A stretch of 64,000 nucleotides of DNA from Chryseobacterium gregarium DSM 19109 (GCF_000430845.1 NZ_AUMU01000009.1:1-64000), one strand, 5' to 3'. Numbered from the stretch's first letter, positions 41,577 through 50,646 are shown. Notes: generated by a model not told the origin, from the sequence alone. A program made the numbers and translations.

Positions 41577-44072
41577 TTAAATCAATCCGAACTGTTCAAA
41601 ATGATGGGTAAAATGTTTTTTATGAATCAGTTCCCACATTTCTTTGTTTAATTTTCCGAAAACGAAATTCATGTGTTCTGCCTGCGGATTTTCTTTATAA
41701 TAAACAGAGAATTTCTTCAGGTTATCCATGAAAGACTGTTTCGCCGCTTCAAGATTTTTATGCCTTAGATCCAATAACTTTTCATCTTCCGCTAAGAAAG
41801 GTGCCGGGAAATCTTTCGGCATTTTTCTGTGATTGTACAGAGAATCCTGCCATTTTTCCAACTGTTCTTCCGGTGTGAAACATTTATCGGCTTCCGGTTC
41901 GCCTAAACTTACCAAAACAGTAAAATCCAAATGCTCGATCATCTGCTGAGGTGACATTTCCCCCCAGTTTGGCTGCGTGCTTTCGGTTAAACCATTTAAT
42001 GATTTCTGAATATTTTTTAGATTAAGATCAATAAAAGGAGACTTTTTCGCCACCAACGTTAAGATGGTCGCTACACATACGATCTCATCTCTCTGATTGA
42101 CTACCTCAACCAGCCATTTAACTACGCCGGAAGGAATGTTTCTGCCTTTTACGCCACGGTTGATCTTTTCTTTTGCCGTTAAATAAACCGTCATCGTGTC
42201 TCCTGCATAAACAGGTTTGAAGAATGAACAGTTTTCCAATCCGTAATTTGCAATAACCGGCCCTTTTTTCCCTGAAACAAACAATCCGGCCGCTGCCGAA
42301 AGAATAAAATATCCGTGAGCAACGGTTTTATCGAAAATCGTTCCCGTTAAGCTGGTTGCATCGGTATGTGCATAAAAATGATCCCAGGAAACATTGGAGA
42401 AATTTACGATATCAGCGTCAGTAACCGTTCTGCCTGCTGTTTCCAGTGAATCTCCAACCTCAACATCTTCAAAATATTTCTGGAAAGGATGTTTATCTGC
42501 AAATTTTTTCTCGGCTCCCTGCTGATATACCTTTGTAATCGCTGTTAAAATATCCGGAGAACCCTGAATGGCTGTTTTCTGAAGGAAGAAATGAAGACCG
42601 TTCAGTCCGCCCATTTCCTCGCCGCCGCCTGCTCTTCCCGGGCCGCCGTGCATCAAAGTAGGAAGCGGAGAACCGTGACCTGTACTTTCTTTCGCATTGT
42701 CCCGGTTTAACACGAAAATTCTACCGTGCTGGGAAGCCATTTTCCAGGAAGTTTCTGCCACGAATTTCTCATCGTGAGAAACAATTGAACCTACTAAACT
42801 TCCTTTTCCTCTTTTTGCCAACGCCGCCGCTTCTTCCGCATCTTTGTAAGGCATTAATGTAGAAACAGGACCGAAAGCTTCGACGTCGTGAGAGATATTT
42901 TTAGTGAAAGGAGAATCATTTAAGAACAATTTCGGGCTCATAAATGCACCATTTTCATAATCTGCATCTACCAGTTCGTGTTTTCCGTCGTAGATCAGTT
43001 CTGTTTCAGCTTTCAGAAGATTTACTTTTCTCAACACTTCGTCATACTGCTGCTTTCCAACCAAAGAGCCCATTCTTGTTTCCCTGCTTAACGGATTTCC
43101 TATTTTCGTCTGATCCAATGCTTTAGACAAGGCATTCTGAACGTCGCCAACCAAATTTTCAGGTACAATAATCCTTCTGATTGCGGTACATTTCTGTCCG
43201 GCTTTTGTGGTCATTTCTGTACGGACTTCCTTGATGAACAAATCAAATTCAGGAGTTCCCGGCTTTGCATCCAATCCAAGAATCGAACAGTTTAAAGAAT
43301 CCGCCTCCATATTGAAACGAACAGAGTTTCCTGAAACAGAAGGCAAAGCTTTTAATTTTCTACCCGTCGTTGCAGAACCTGTGAATAATACAGAATCTCC
43401 ATCTTTAACATAATCCAAAATATTTCCCGGTTCACCACAAACTAATTGAAGTGCTCCTTCAGGAAGAACTCCACTTTCAATCATATCCTGAAAAACCGCA
43501 TTGGTCAAATAAGAACCATAAGGCGAAGGTTTCACAATGGAAGGAACACCTGCCAGTAATGAAGTCGATAATTTCTCCAGCATTCCCCATACCGGAAAGT
43601 TGTAGGCATTAATCTGCACGGAAACACCTTCGCTCGGCGTTAGGATATGAGTTCCCAGGAACGTTCCGTTAGCCGAAATTTTCTGGGTATCACCGTCTAC
43701 CCAGAACGGCGTGTTCGGAAGCATTCTCTTTGCCAGCCCTGAATAAGTAAAGAAAGTACCGAAACCACCTTCAATATCTACCCACGAATCTGCATGAGTC
43801 GCTCCTGTTTTATATGATAATTCGTAATATTTTTTCTTTCTTTCTAAAAGGTAAAGTGCTGCTTTTTTCAGCATTTCTCCACGATCGTAAAACGTCATGG
43901 ATGAAAGGTTTTTGTAACCTACCGTTCTTCCGTAATCCAGAGCCTGCTCAAAATCCAGTCCTTCCGTATCTGAAACGGCAACCTGCTCGCCTGTCACGGC
44001 GTTGTACAAAGGAATCCCTGTTCCGGTTCCTTCTACCCATTCGCCATAGATATAGTTTTTAAGTTTGTTCAT
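41577..44072 (-). CDS. paaZ: PaaZ: oxepin-CoA hydrolase/aldehyde dehydrogenase with extra C-terminal domain
   Basis: Bifunctional ring-opening enzyme of phenylacetate catabolism. The N-terminal aldehyde dehydrogenase (about 1-515) has the catalytic Cys near residue 295 in AGQKCTAIRR and the Glu in FNMEADSLNCS. The MaoC-like hydratase (about 531-677) begins YFEDVEVGDSLETAGR and has its active-site segment WDHFYAHTD. At 831 aa it is about 150 residues longer than E. coli PaaZ. The extra part (about 680-831; QPNWGEMSPQQMIEHLDF, ending ELIHKKHFTHHFEQFGL) resembles a DinB/DUF1569-type domain. It is the last gene of the cluster. Confidence 0.95.
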   Translation of the reverse strand: MNKLKNYIYGEWVEGTGTGIPLYNAVTGEQVAVSDTEGLDFEQALDYGRTVGYKNLSSMTFYDRGEMLKKAALYLLERKKKYYELSYKTGATHADSWVDIEGGFGTFFTYSGLAKRMLPNTPFWVDGDTQKISANGTFLGTHILTPSEGVSVQINAYNFPVWGMLEKLSTSLLAGVPSIVKPSPYGSYLTNAVFQDMIESGVLPEGALQLVCGEPGNILDYVKDGDSVLFTGSATTGRKLKALPSVSGNSVRFNMEADSLNCSILGLDAKPGTPEFDLFIKEVRTEMTTKAGQKCTAIRRIIVPENLVGDVQNALSKALDQTKIGNPLSRETRMGSLVGKQQYDEVLRKVNLLKAETELIYDGKHELVDADYENGAFMSPKLFLNDSPFTKNISHDVEAFGPVSTLMPYKDAEEAAALAKRGKGSLVGSIVSHDEKFVAETSWKMASQHGRIFVLNRDNAKESTGHGSPLPTLMHGGPGRAGGGEEMGGLNGLHFFLQKTAIQGSPDILTAITKVYQQGAEKKFADKHPFQKYFEDVEVGDSLETAGRTVTDADIVNFSNVSWDHFYAHTDATSLTGTIFDKTVAHGYFILSAAAGLFVSGKKGPVIANYGLENCSFFKPVYAGDTMTVYLTAKEKINRGVKGRNIPSGVVKWLVEVVNQRDEIVCVATILTLVAKKSPFIDLNLKNIQKSLNGLTESTQPNWGEMSPQQMIEHLDFTVLVSLGEPEADKCFTPEEQLEKWQDSLYNHRKMPKDFPAPFLAEDEKLLDLRHKNLEAAKQSFMDNLKKFSVYYKENPQAEHMNFVFGKLNKEMWELIHKKHFTHHFEQFGLI

Positions 44073-44109
44073 ATTGTTTTTTACTTTTTCAATTAAATGT
44101 ATTCAATAA

Positions 44110-44370
44110 TTATTTTAAAGCTTTTCTGATTCCATAGTAGATTAAAAACAGGAGAATTGCGGCATCCAGAATCAAAACCGTATCAACGATGGTATTATAA
44201 ATTTGTTGCTTTGATTCAAGTTTTTCAATTTTATCCCGGCTTGTAAATTCTAATAAATAGGCTGTCTCCAAAGATTCAACATAGAAGAAAAATCCTAAAA
44301 CATTGAATTTGAAACCCAAAACCAATATAATAAACCCATATTTTTTAAGAAACTTTTCCAGTTTAATCAT
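44110..44370 (-). CDS. Small membrane protein of unknown function
   Basis: An 86-aa protein with two hydrophobic segments (YGFIILVLGFKFNVLGFFFYV and TVLILDAAILLFLIYYGI) separated by a charged loop. It lies inside the paa cluster, 7 bases after the esterase gene and 37 bases before paaZ. I do not recognise it and no paa role is known. Confidence 0.6.
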   Translation of the reverse strand: MIKLEKFLKKYGFIILVLGFKFNVLGFFFYVESLETAYLLEFTSRDKIEKLESKQQIYNTIVDTVLILDAAILLFLIYYGIRKALK

Positions 44371-44377
44371 GACTGTT

Positions 44378-45205
44378 TTATTTCGGTTCCTGATAAGGAA
44401 ACAATTTCACCAGACCTTCATACAGGCTTCTGTGAAGAATGGTGGCATGATTATCCATTTCCATCATTTTATATTCTACCGTCCAGTTTTTTTTATCTGA
44501 TTTTTTAAGAATATTATACAAATCTTCTGCATCTTTTACCATCACCGGATGTTCCCCTTTTCCGACAGAAATGTAAATAAATTTCTTTTTGTCTGCTGAT
44601 TTGGAAAGCAGCTGGGCAGACTGTTTCAAAAGGCTTTCATCATCCCACCATAAACTCGGACTGATAATAAAATAGTTATTAAAAAGTTCAGGTTTTTTCA
44701 ACAAAATTTCCGTTGCCAAAAGCCCACCAAGCGATTGACCGAATAGATAAGCATCAGTTGTTTTAAACTGACTTTCGATGTAAGGTTTTAATTCTTTTTC
44801 AAGAAATCCAATAAACTTATCTGAATGTCCGGTTGTTGGATAATCTTTCTGCAGATCTTTTAAATCCGTATGAAATGTGAAGTCTCTTTTTCTGTCGATA
44901 TTCGCAATTCCCACTACAATGGTTTCCGGCATGGAATACATTTGATTAAAGAACTGTACCAATCCTGTCACATGAATAAAATCTTCATTTATGCTCCCGT
45001 CCAGAAGATAGATAATCGGATAAGATTTTTTTTTATCAAAGCCTTGTGGAAGATAAATGTTTAATGTTCTATCTTCATTTAAGATCTTAGACTTGAATGT
45101 TCTGATTTCTCCGATATTCAGTGGCTTTAAACTTCCTTCTTGAGCGAAAACTATAGATTGAAATACAAACAAAATACTACAGAAAACAAGAATTTTTTTA
45201 ATCAT
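44378..45205 (-). CDS. Exported alpha/beta hydrolase (esterase D-like)
   Basis: A secreted 275-aa esterase. The signal peptide MIKKILVFCSILFVFQSIVFAQ is followed by the fold of the esterase D/Fes-like family. The nucleophile elbow is FGQSLGGLLA, preceded by YPIIYLLDGS. The catalytic His is probably in MDNHATILHRSL near the C-terminus. Relatives include siderophore esterases, but no siderophore gene is near. It is inserted between paaY-like and paaZ on the same strand with a 21-base gap to paaY, and a role in phenylacetate use is not evident. Confidence 0.85.
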   Translation of the reverse strand: MIKKILVFCSILFVFQSIVFAQEGSLKPLNIGEIRTFKSKILNEDRTLNIYLPQGFDKKKSYPIIYLLDGSINEDFIHVTGLVQFFNQMYSMPETIVVGIANIDRKRDFTFHTDLKDLQKDYPTTGHSDKFIGFLEKELKPYIESQFKTTDAYLFGQSLGGLLATEILLKKPELFNNYFIISPSLWWDDESLLKQSAQLLSKSADKKKFIYISVGKGEHPVMVKDAEDLYNILKKSDKKNWTVEYKMMEMDNHATILHRSLYEGLVKLFPYQEPK

Positions 45206-45226
45206 ACTAAATTTTGTAAGGTTGGA

Positions 45227-45820
45227 TTATTTAACATCATCCCATATACTATAATCAACAACTTTCGTAGGAATTTGCTGGACATATTCTGTAAACGGTT
45301 CGCAGGGCAGAATCGCTTCTTTTCCTTCTCTTGCCAGTTCCTGATAGAGTTTTGTGCCTTCTGTTTTCCATTTGATCATTTCATCAGAAACATCACGGAT
45401 GATTTTTGCAGGACTTCCTACAATCAGTTTTCTTGCATCACATCTGAAATTGGCAGGAACAAATGCCAAAGCACCGATGATACATTCATCGCCGATAACG
45501 GCTTTGTCCATGACCACGGCATTCATCCCGACCAGACAGTTTCTTCCGATATGTCCGGAATGAATAATCGCACCGTGACCGATGTGTGCCGATTCTTCTA
45601 AAATGGTTTCAATACCCGGAAAGACGTGAAGCGTACAGTTTTCCTGTACATTCGCTCCGTCTTTGATGATAATCTTACCCCAGTCGCCGCGGATCACCGC
45701 ATTGGGACCAATATAAACCTCTTCGCCGATTTCTACATTTCCGATAATCACCGCCTGTGGATGAACATAAGCGGAAGGTTTGATGATGGGGCGAATGCCG
45801 TGATATGAGTAAATGTTCAT
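45227..45820 (-). CDS. paaY: PaaY-like hexapeptide transferase/thioesterase
   Basis: A gamma-carbonic-anhydrase-type left-handed beta-helix protein of 197 aa. Hexapeptide repeats run through YVHPQAVIIGNVEIGEEVYI, GPNAVIRGDWGKIIIKDG and MNAVVMDKAVIGDECIIG, with metal-binding histidines in AHIGHGAIIHSGHIG. In E. coli PaaY is a thioesterase that clears dead-end CoA esters of the pathway. Its position beside the thiolase and other paa genes supports that name. Confidence 0.88.
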   Translation of the reverse strand: MNIYSYHGIRPIIKPSAYVHPQAVIIGNVEIGEEVYIGPNAVIRGDWGKIIIKDGANVQENCTLHVFPGIETILEESAHIGHGAIIHSGHIGRNCLVGMNAVVMDKAVIGDECIIGALAFVPANFRCDARKLIVGSPAKIIRDVSDEMIKWKTEGTKLYQELAREGKEAILPCEPFTEYVQQIPTKVVDYSIWDDVK

Positions 45821-45848
45821 AATTTTTTAATTAAAAAATTAAATTTAA

Positions 45849-45955
45849 CAATGTATCAATTTAATAGTTTACCAATTAAAATGCTTCGACAACTCCGGCA
45901 TAATACTGGAATTGTTACATTGATACATTTTTATATTGTTACATTATTGAAAAAG
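45849..45955. repeat. Intercistronic inverted repeat, paaY/paaJ gap
   Basis: AATGTATCAAT (45850-45860) and ATTGATACATT (45919-45929) form an 11-bp inverted repeat. The segment between holds ATGCTTCGACAACTCCGGCAT, a diverged copy of the sequence at 51884-51904 in the paaA/paaB gap. Confidence 0.6.
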
Positions 45956-47164
45956 TTATACTTTTTCAATGACCATTGCATAGCCCTGTCCGACACCGAT
46001 ACAAAGCGTACACAATGCATATTTTTTATTTTGTTTTTGAAGCTCGATAGCAGCCGAACCAATGATTCGAGCCCCGGAAACTCCCAGTGGGTGACCGATG
46101 GCGATGGCTCCTCCGTTTGGATTGATTCTTGAATCGTCATCCTGTAAACCTAAACTTCTGGTTACCGCTAAAGATTGAGCCGCAAAAGCTTCGTTCAATT
46201 CGATAATATCCATATCATCCAGTTCAAGATTTAATCTTTTCAACAGTTTTTGAGTCGCTTCAACAGGTCCGATTCCCATGATTCTCGGTTCAACACCGGC
46301 AACCGAAGATCCTAAAATCTTAGCTTTCGGTTTCAATCTGTATTTTTCAACGGCTTCCTCACTTGCTAAAATTAAAGCTGCTGCTCCGTCATTCATTCCT
46401 GACGCATTGCCGGCCGTTACCGTTCCTCCTTCTTTTCTGAACGCAGGACGGAGTTTTCCCAATCCTTCCATGGAAGAACTCGGTTTGATGAATTCGTCTT
46501 TATCGAAAACTTTCGGTTCGCCTTTTTTCTGTGGAATTTCAACTTGTATAATTTCTTCCGCCAGCCTTCCGCTTTCCTGGGCTTTTGTAGCTTTCTGCTG
46601 AGACCAAAGGGCAAATTTATCCTGGTCTTCACGGCTGATATTGTGCATTTCCGCCAAGTTCTCAGCAGTGTCTCCCATCGCGTCAACGCCGTACATTACC
46701 TTCATTTTGGGATTCACAAACCTCCATCCGAAAGTGGTATCAAACATCTGGCTGTCTCTGCCGAAAGCGGTACTTGGTTTCGACATCACGTACGGTGAAC
46801 GCGTCATGTGCTCTACTCCACCCGCAATGTAAATCTCACCTTCTCCTGAAGCGATTGAACGGAAAGCATTGGCCACCGCCGACATTCCCGAAGCACACAA
46901 TCTGTTTACGGTTTCACCTCCGATTTTATATGGAAGTCCGGCCAGTAACAGTCCCATTCTTGCAACGTTTCGATTATCTTCACCTGCCTGGTTAGCACAT
47001 CCGAAAATAATATCCTCAATTTCCTCAACAGGAACTTCAGGGTTTCTTGCCACAATTTCTTTAAGGACAATGGCCGCCAGATCATCGGCTCTCACGTCTG
47101 ATAATCCTCCGCTTAGTTTTGAAATGGGAGTTCTGATGTAATCTATGATGTATACGTTGTTCAT
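45956..47164 (-). CDS. paaJ: 3-oxoadipyl-CoA/acetyl-CoA thiolase
   Basis: Thiolase of 402 aa. The acylated cysteine lies in NRLCASGMSAVANAF, the catalytic His in GGAIAIGHPLGVSGAR, and the second Cys in CTLCIGVGQGYAM. In the pathway PaaJ cleaves 3-oxoadipyl-CoA (and the C8 oxo intermediate) to acetyl-CoA and succinyl-CoA. The N-terminus (VYIIDYIRTPISKLSGGLSD) resembles the oxoadipyl-type branch. The cluster position between paaY-like and paaI supports this specificity. Confidence 0.92.
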   Translation of the reverse strand: MNNVYIIDYIRTPISKLSGGLSDVRADDLAAIVLKEIVARNPEVPVEEIEDIIFGCANQAGEDNRNVARMGLLLAGLPYKIGGETVNRLCASGMSAVANAFRSIASGEGEIYIAGGVEHMTRSPYVMSKPSTAFGRDSQMFDTTFGWRFVNPKMKVMYGVDAMGDTAENLAEMHNISREDQDKFALWSQQKATKAQESGRLAEEIIQVEIPQKKGEPKVFDKDEFIKPSSSMEGLGKLRPAFRKEGGTVTAGNASGMNDGAAALILASEEAVEKYRLKPKAKILGSSVAGVEPRIMGIGPVEATQKLLKRLNLELDDMDIIELNEAFAAQSLAVTRSLGLQDDDSRINPNGGAIAIGHPLGVSGARIIGSAAIELQKQNKKYALCTLCIGVGQGYAMVIEKV

Positions 47165-47245
47165 TTTTTATTAGATTTTAGATACTAGATTTCAGATTTC
47201 AGACAAACATGAATCTGTTATCGGATATCTGATGTCTTTTACCTT
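47165..47245. repeat. Intercistronic imperfect inverted repeat, paaJ/paaI gap
   Basis: AGATACTAGATTTCAGAT and a near-complement ending in TATCTGATGTCT flank the centre (about 13 of 18 positions). It is weaker than the other palindromes in the cluster gaps. Confidence 0.4.
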
Positions 47246-47659
47246 TTATAATTCTGTAATTTTCTTTCCGATTTTATAGACTGTTCCGACAAATTTTGCA
47301 ATCAGGTCGTTATTTTGATTGGTGATTTTAATGTCATAAACAGCCGTTTTTCTGGTGTTGCTTACCAAGATACTTTCAGCTCTGAACATATCGCCTTCTT
47401 TTCCGGCTTTGGTAAAATTGATGATACAGTTCAGGGCAACAGCTGCATCTCCGGTATTGTTGGATGAGAATGCCAGCGCAGAATCTGCAAAAGCAAATGT
47501 AACGCCGCCATGAACGGTTTTCAGCCCGTTGATCATCTCTTTTTTGATGGGCATTTCCAGTAAACAATAATTTTCTTTGACCTCGATCATCCTGATATTC
47601 ATCCATTGGGAAAAATAGTCCTGATCGAACATATATTCTGCAACTTGTCTTGGATTCAT
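47246..47659 (-). CDS. paaI: PaaI hotdog thioesterase
   Basis: A hotdog-fold acyl-CoA thioesterase of 137 aa. The conserved hotdog helix motif is KTVHGGVTFAFADSALAFSS, with the catalytic Asp in FADSA. PaaI hydrolyses ring-hydroxylated phenylacetyl-CoA and so keeps CoA free when the pathway stalls. It is 3 bases downstream of the 104-aa unknown gene and upstream of paaJ. Confidence 0.93.
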   Translation of the reverse strand: MNPRQVAEYMFDQDYFSQWMNIRMIEVKENYCLLEMPIKKEMINGLKTVHGGVTFAFADSALAFSSNNTGDAAVALNCIINFTKAGKEGDMFRAESILVSNTRKTAVYDIKITNQNNDLIAKFVGTVYKIGKKITEL

Positions 47660-47662
47660 TCT

Positions 47663-47977
47663 TTAATTTACATTGGTTATTTCTTCATATAATTCATCGG
47701 CCAGTTTATCATAAATGTTCATGGTTTTGCCGAGAATTACCTGTTCATACGAAAGGTTTTCTGAATGTGATGAATTTTCATTTGAATAAGAAGTATTTAG
47801 ATCAATGCCATTTTCGTTGGCCAACCTGTTGATCAGTTCTTTATATTTTTCGTTAAATTTCCCCAGCAATTCAAGCTTTTCCTGATCATCTTCCATCAAA
47901 GAAAGTTCCTGAATGATGTATTCTTTTTCAATAAGAAGCCTTGTTTCCAATTCGGCTCGAAATCCGTCTATATCCAT
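47663..47977 (-). CDS. Hypothetical protein in the paa operon
   Basis: A 104-aa acidic, mostly helical protein (RLLIEKEYIIQELSLMEDDQ) with a Ser/Asn-rich linker (LNTSYSNENSSHSENLS). It has no signal peptide, membrane helix or known motif. The gene is packed between paaH and paaI, separated from paaI by 3 bases, so it is surely co-transcribed with the pathway. I know no paa component of this kind. Confidence 0.65.
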   Translation of the reverse strand: MDIDGFRAELETRLLIEKEYIIQELSLMEDDQEKLELLGKFNEKYKELINRLANENGIDLNTSYSNENSSHSENLSYEQVILGKTMNIYDKLADELYEEITNVN

Positions 47978-48005
47978 ACTATCAATTTGAAAATTAAATC
48001 AATTC

Positions 48006-48067
48006 GAGAATTTGAAAATTAAAAATTATGGTAATTCATTTTCAAATTAACACATTTTCAAATTCTC
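48006..48067. repeat. Intercistronic inverted repeat, paaH gap
   Basis: GAGAATTTGAAAAT (48006-48019) and its exact complement ATTTTCAAATTCTC (48054-48067) form a 14-bp stem that ends at the paaH stop codon. Further copies of AATTTGAAAAT lie in between. Confidence 0.7.
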
Positions 48068-49203
48068 TAACTTAATTTACTAAGCAAAGGGCTTTGCCTG
48101 TATCGTTCTTCCTGATATTCCTCATAAAGATTCTGCAGGGTTTCGGAGATTTTTGAATAGCCGATTTCCTTTCCCCAGGCCAATAAACCTTTCGGGTAAT
48201 TTACGCCTTTCTGCATGGCCAGTTCCAGATCTTCATCGCTGGCAATGCCCAATCTTTTGGCTTCAACGGCTTCATTGATCAGCATGGAAATAATTCTTAA
48301 ATAGATCTGCTGATATAAAGCTTCGTCTTTTTCTGCAACCGGATTTTGAGCATTTTCTGAATAATCATAAAACCCTTTTCCGGTTTTTCTGCCGTGAAGC
48401 CTGGCTTCAGACATTCTTTGCTGCAATAAAGACGGCTTATATTTCGGATCGTAAAAATAATCTTTGTAAACGGTCGTGGTTACTGAGAAATTCACATCCA
48501 CACCGATGAGATCCATTAATTCAAATGGCCCCATTTTGAAGTTGCCTAATGTTTTCATGGCATCATCTATCTGTTCAGGAGTAGCGATGTTTTCTTCAAC
48601 TATCCTCAATCCTTCACCGTAGTAAGGGCGGGCAATTCTGTTCACGATAAATCCCGGAATATCTTTAGCGATCACAGGTATTTTTCCCCAATCTCTCATG
48701 AGGCTGTACATTTTTTCGGCTAAAGATTTTTCGGTAATTAAAGACGGAATGATTTCAACCAAAGGCATCAAAGGAGCCGGATTGAAAAAGTGAATCCCGA
48801 TGAAGCGTTCCGGTCTCTGCAATTCCGCACCGAGGGAGGTGATGGAAATGGATGACGTATTGGAACTGATCACACAGCTTTCCGAAACGTATTTTTCTAA
48901 TTCTGTGAAAACCCTGGTTTTAATTTCTTTCTTTTCGATGATGGCTTCGATGACTAACTCGCAATCTCTGAAGTCTTTCAATTCTGCAGCGATGGAAATA
49001 TTGGCTAAAATTTCAGTCATTTTTTCTGACGAAATTTTCTGCTTGTCGACCAATTTGATCAATGTCTTTTCCAAACCTACCGTTGCCGTTTCTACCTGTT
49101 TTGGGTTGGCGTCATAGACCCAGACCTTGCATCCGTTCGTTGCGGCTACCTGCGCGATGCCGATTCCCATCGTTCCGGCACCGATAATTCCTACATTTCT
49201 CAT
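48067..49203 (-). CDS. paaH: 3-hydroxyacyl-CoA dehydrogenase PaaH
   Basis: Oxidises 3-hydroxyadipyl-CoA to 3-oxoadipyl-CoA. The 378-aa protein has the NAD-binding Rossmann start VGIIGAGTMGIGIAQVA, the catalytic region SSNTSSISITSLGAELQRPE with GIHFFNPAPLMPLVEII, and two C-terminal 3HCDH domains (KDIPGFIVNRIARPYYGEGL, then a second copy). At 378 aa it is shorter than the 475-aa E. coli PaaH, so the second C-terminal domain may be reduced. Confidence 0.92.
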   Translation of the reverse strand: MRNVGIIGAGTMGIGIAQVAATNGCKVWVYDANPKQVETATVGLEKTLIKLVDKQKISSEKMTEILANISIAAELKDFRDCELVIEAIIEKKEIKTRVFTELEKYVSESCVISSNTSSISITSLGAELQRPERFIGIHFFNPAPLMPLVEIIPSLITEKSLAEKMYSLMRDWGKIPVIAKDIPGFIVNRIARPYYGEGLRIVEENIATPEQIDDAMKTLGNFKMGPFELMDLIGVDVNFSVTTTVYKDYFYDPKYKPSLLQQRMSEARLHGRKTGKGFYDYSENAQNPVAEKDEALYQQIYLRIISMLINEAVEAKRLGIASDEDLELAMQKGVNYPKGLLAWGKEIGYSKISETLQNLYEEYQEERYRQSPLLSKLS

Positions 49204-49204
49204 G

Positions 49205-49278
49205 TTGTATTATGTAAAATATATTATGTAAAAAGTATTTTAAAGTACGTTGTACATTTTACTTTCTACATGATACAA
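49205..49278. repeat. Intercistronic inverted repeat, paaH/paaG gap
   Basis: TTGTATTATGTA (49205-49216) and TACATGATACAA (49267-49278) pair with one mismatch across the gap. Confidence 0.6.
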
Positions 49279-49283
49279 TTTTT

Positions 49284-50084
49284 TTATTTCCCTTTATATT
49301 CAGGTTTTCTTTTTTGTAAAAAGGCTTGCACCCCTTCTTTGAAATCTTCTGTTTCGGCAGCTTTCTGCTGTAAGTCGCCTTCCAGCTCCAGCTGTTCTTT
49401 CAACGTATTGTGATAAGAATTGGCGAAAGCTTTTTTGGTCAGTTTTAAACCAACGGTCGGCATATTGGATACTTTTTCTAAAATTTCCATTGATTTGGAA
49501 TTGAACTCTTCTTCAGCAAAAACCTCAGCTACCAAACCATACGATTTTGATTCTTCAGCCGATAATTTTTTCCCTGTGAATGCTAAGTAATTAGCCAATT
49601 GCCTCCCCAATAACTTAGGCAGGAAATACGTTCCGCCGGTATCAGGAATCAACCCGATATTTGAAAATGCCTGAGCAAAATACGCTTTGTTACTCGCCAA
49701 AACGAAATCGCAAATCAAAGCCAACATTGCACCCGCTCCTACGGCAGGACCGTTGACCAAAGCCACAACCGGTTTTTTACAATGGGTAATTTCCATTACC
49801 AGAGGATTGTAATAGTCGGTTACGATTTTTCTGATAATATCGTCATCATGATGCTCATTGCCTTGAACAAAAGCATCATCCAGATTCTGACCGGAACAGA
49901 ATGCTCTTCCCCTTCCTGAAATCGCCACACATCTTACGGTCGGGTCATCACTGCATTCTTTTACAAAGTCCTTCAAGTCTGCTAACGAAGGCTTGGTTAA
50001 AGCATTCATTGTATCAGGTTGGCTGAGGTAAGCGATTTTTAATTTTCCGTCAAAATGAGATTCAATATCAAGTTGTGTGTACAT
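49284..50084 (-). CDS. paaG: Epoxyphenylacetyl-CoA isomerase PaaG (enoyl-CoA hydratase family)
   Basis: Crotonase-fold protein of 266 aa. The oxyanion-hole segment is SGRGRAFCSGQNLDDAF and the second is NGPAVGAGAMLALICDFVLA, with FSNIGLIPDTGGTYFLP. The GQ-L-D form and G-L-x-P-D-x-G motif match PaaG, which converts ring-1,2-epoxyphenylacetyl-CoA to oxepin-CoA. It is the only crotonase in the cluster, and the PaaF partner is not here. Confidence 0.9.
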   Translation of the reverse strand: MYTQLDIESHFDGKLKIAYLSQPDTMNALTKPSLADLKDFVKECSDDPTVRCVAISGRGRAFCSGQNLDDAFVQGNEHHDDDIIRKIVTDYYNPLVMEITHCKKPVVALVNGPAVGAGAMLALICDFVLASNKAYFAQAFSNIGLIPDTGGTYFLPKLLGRQLANYLAFTGKKLSAEESKSYGLVAEVFAEEEFNSKSMEILEKVSNMPTVGLKLTKKAFANSYHNTLKEQLELEGDLQQKAAETEDFKEGVQAFLQKRKPEYKGK

Positions 50085-50100
50085 AGTATTAATTTTTTAA

Positions 50101-50177
50101 TTTGAAAATTAGTCAATTTGAAAATTCTTATTTCACTACTAATTTACTCATTTTCAAATTAGCACATTTTCAAATTG
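50101..50177. repeat. Intercistronic inverted repeat, paaG/paaD gap
   Basis: CAATTTGAAAAT (50114-50125) pairs exactly with ATTTTCAAATTG (50166-50177), with an outer TTTGAAAATTAG/ATTTTCAAATT pair nested alongside. Confidence 0.65.
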
Positions 50178-50178
50178 T

Positions 50179-50643
50179 TTAATGGCATTTAAAATAATCA
50201 AACGGCTCCAGACAGTCTAAGCATTGGTAAGAAGCCTTACACAAAGTAGACCCGAATCTGCTGATCTGTTTTGAATTCATAGAACCGCAACGGGGACATT
50301 TTTTCGGTTTCCCGATGTGATGTTCGTCGGCTCCTTTTTCAGGAGGTGAAATTCCGTAGACGCGGAGTTTTTCTCTCGCTTCATCCGTCAGCCAATCGGT
50401 GGTCCAGATCGGAAACATTTTGGTGACTACTTTGGCATCCCACCCGTTTTCTTTCATCAATTTGATGATGTCTTCCTCAATCGTAAACATAGCGGGACAG
50501 GCAGAATACGTCGGCGTAATGGTTACTTCACAAGAATTCTCGCTTGTAACTTTCGCTTCTCTTACAATACCCAATTCCACTATATTGATTACCGGAATTT
50601 CCGGATCGGGAACTAATTGTAATATTTCTAAAGGATTTTTCAT
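50179..50643 (-). CDS. paaD: Phenylacetyl-CoA epoxidase subunit PaaD
   Basis: A 154-aa protein of the DUF59/MIP18-like family (EILQLVPDPEIPVINIVELG and TPTYSACPAMFTIEEDI) with a C-terminal cysteine-rich end: CPRCGSMNSK, then LCKASYQCLDCLEPF. PaaD is thought to assist assembly or iron-sulfur maturation of the epoxidase reductase. It follows paaC in the operon. Confidence 0.95.
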   Translation of the reverse strand: MKNPLEILQLVPDPEIPVINIVELGIVREAKVTSENSCEVTITPTYSACPAMFTIEEDIIKLMKENGWDAKVVTKMFPIWTTDWLTDEAREKLRVYGISPPEKGADEHHIGKPKKCPRCGSMNSKQISRFGSTLCKASYQCLDCLEPFDYFKCH

Positions 50644-50646
50644 TTA

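Noticed and set aside
45140-45601. A 153-codon plus-strand frame antisense to the paaY-like gene
   Set aside because: Its length comes from the composition of the opposite gene; the paaY-like protein has clear hexapeptide repeats.
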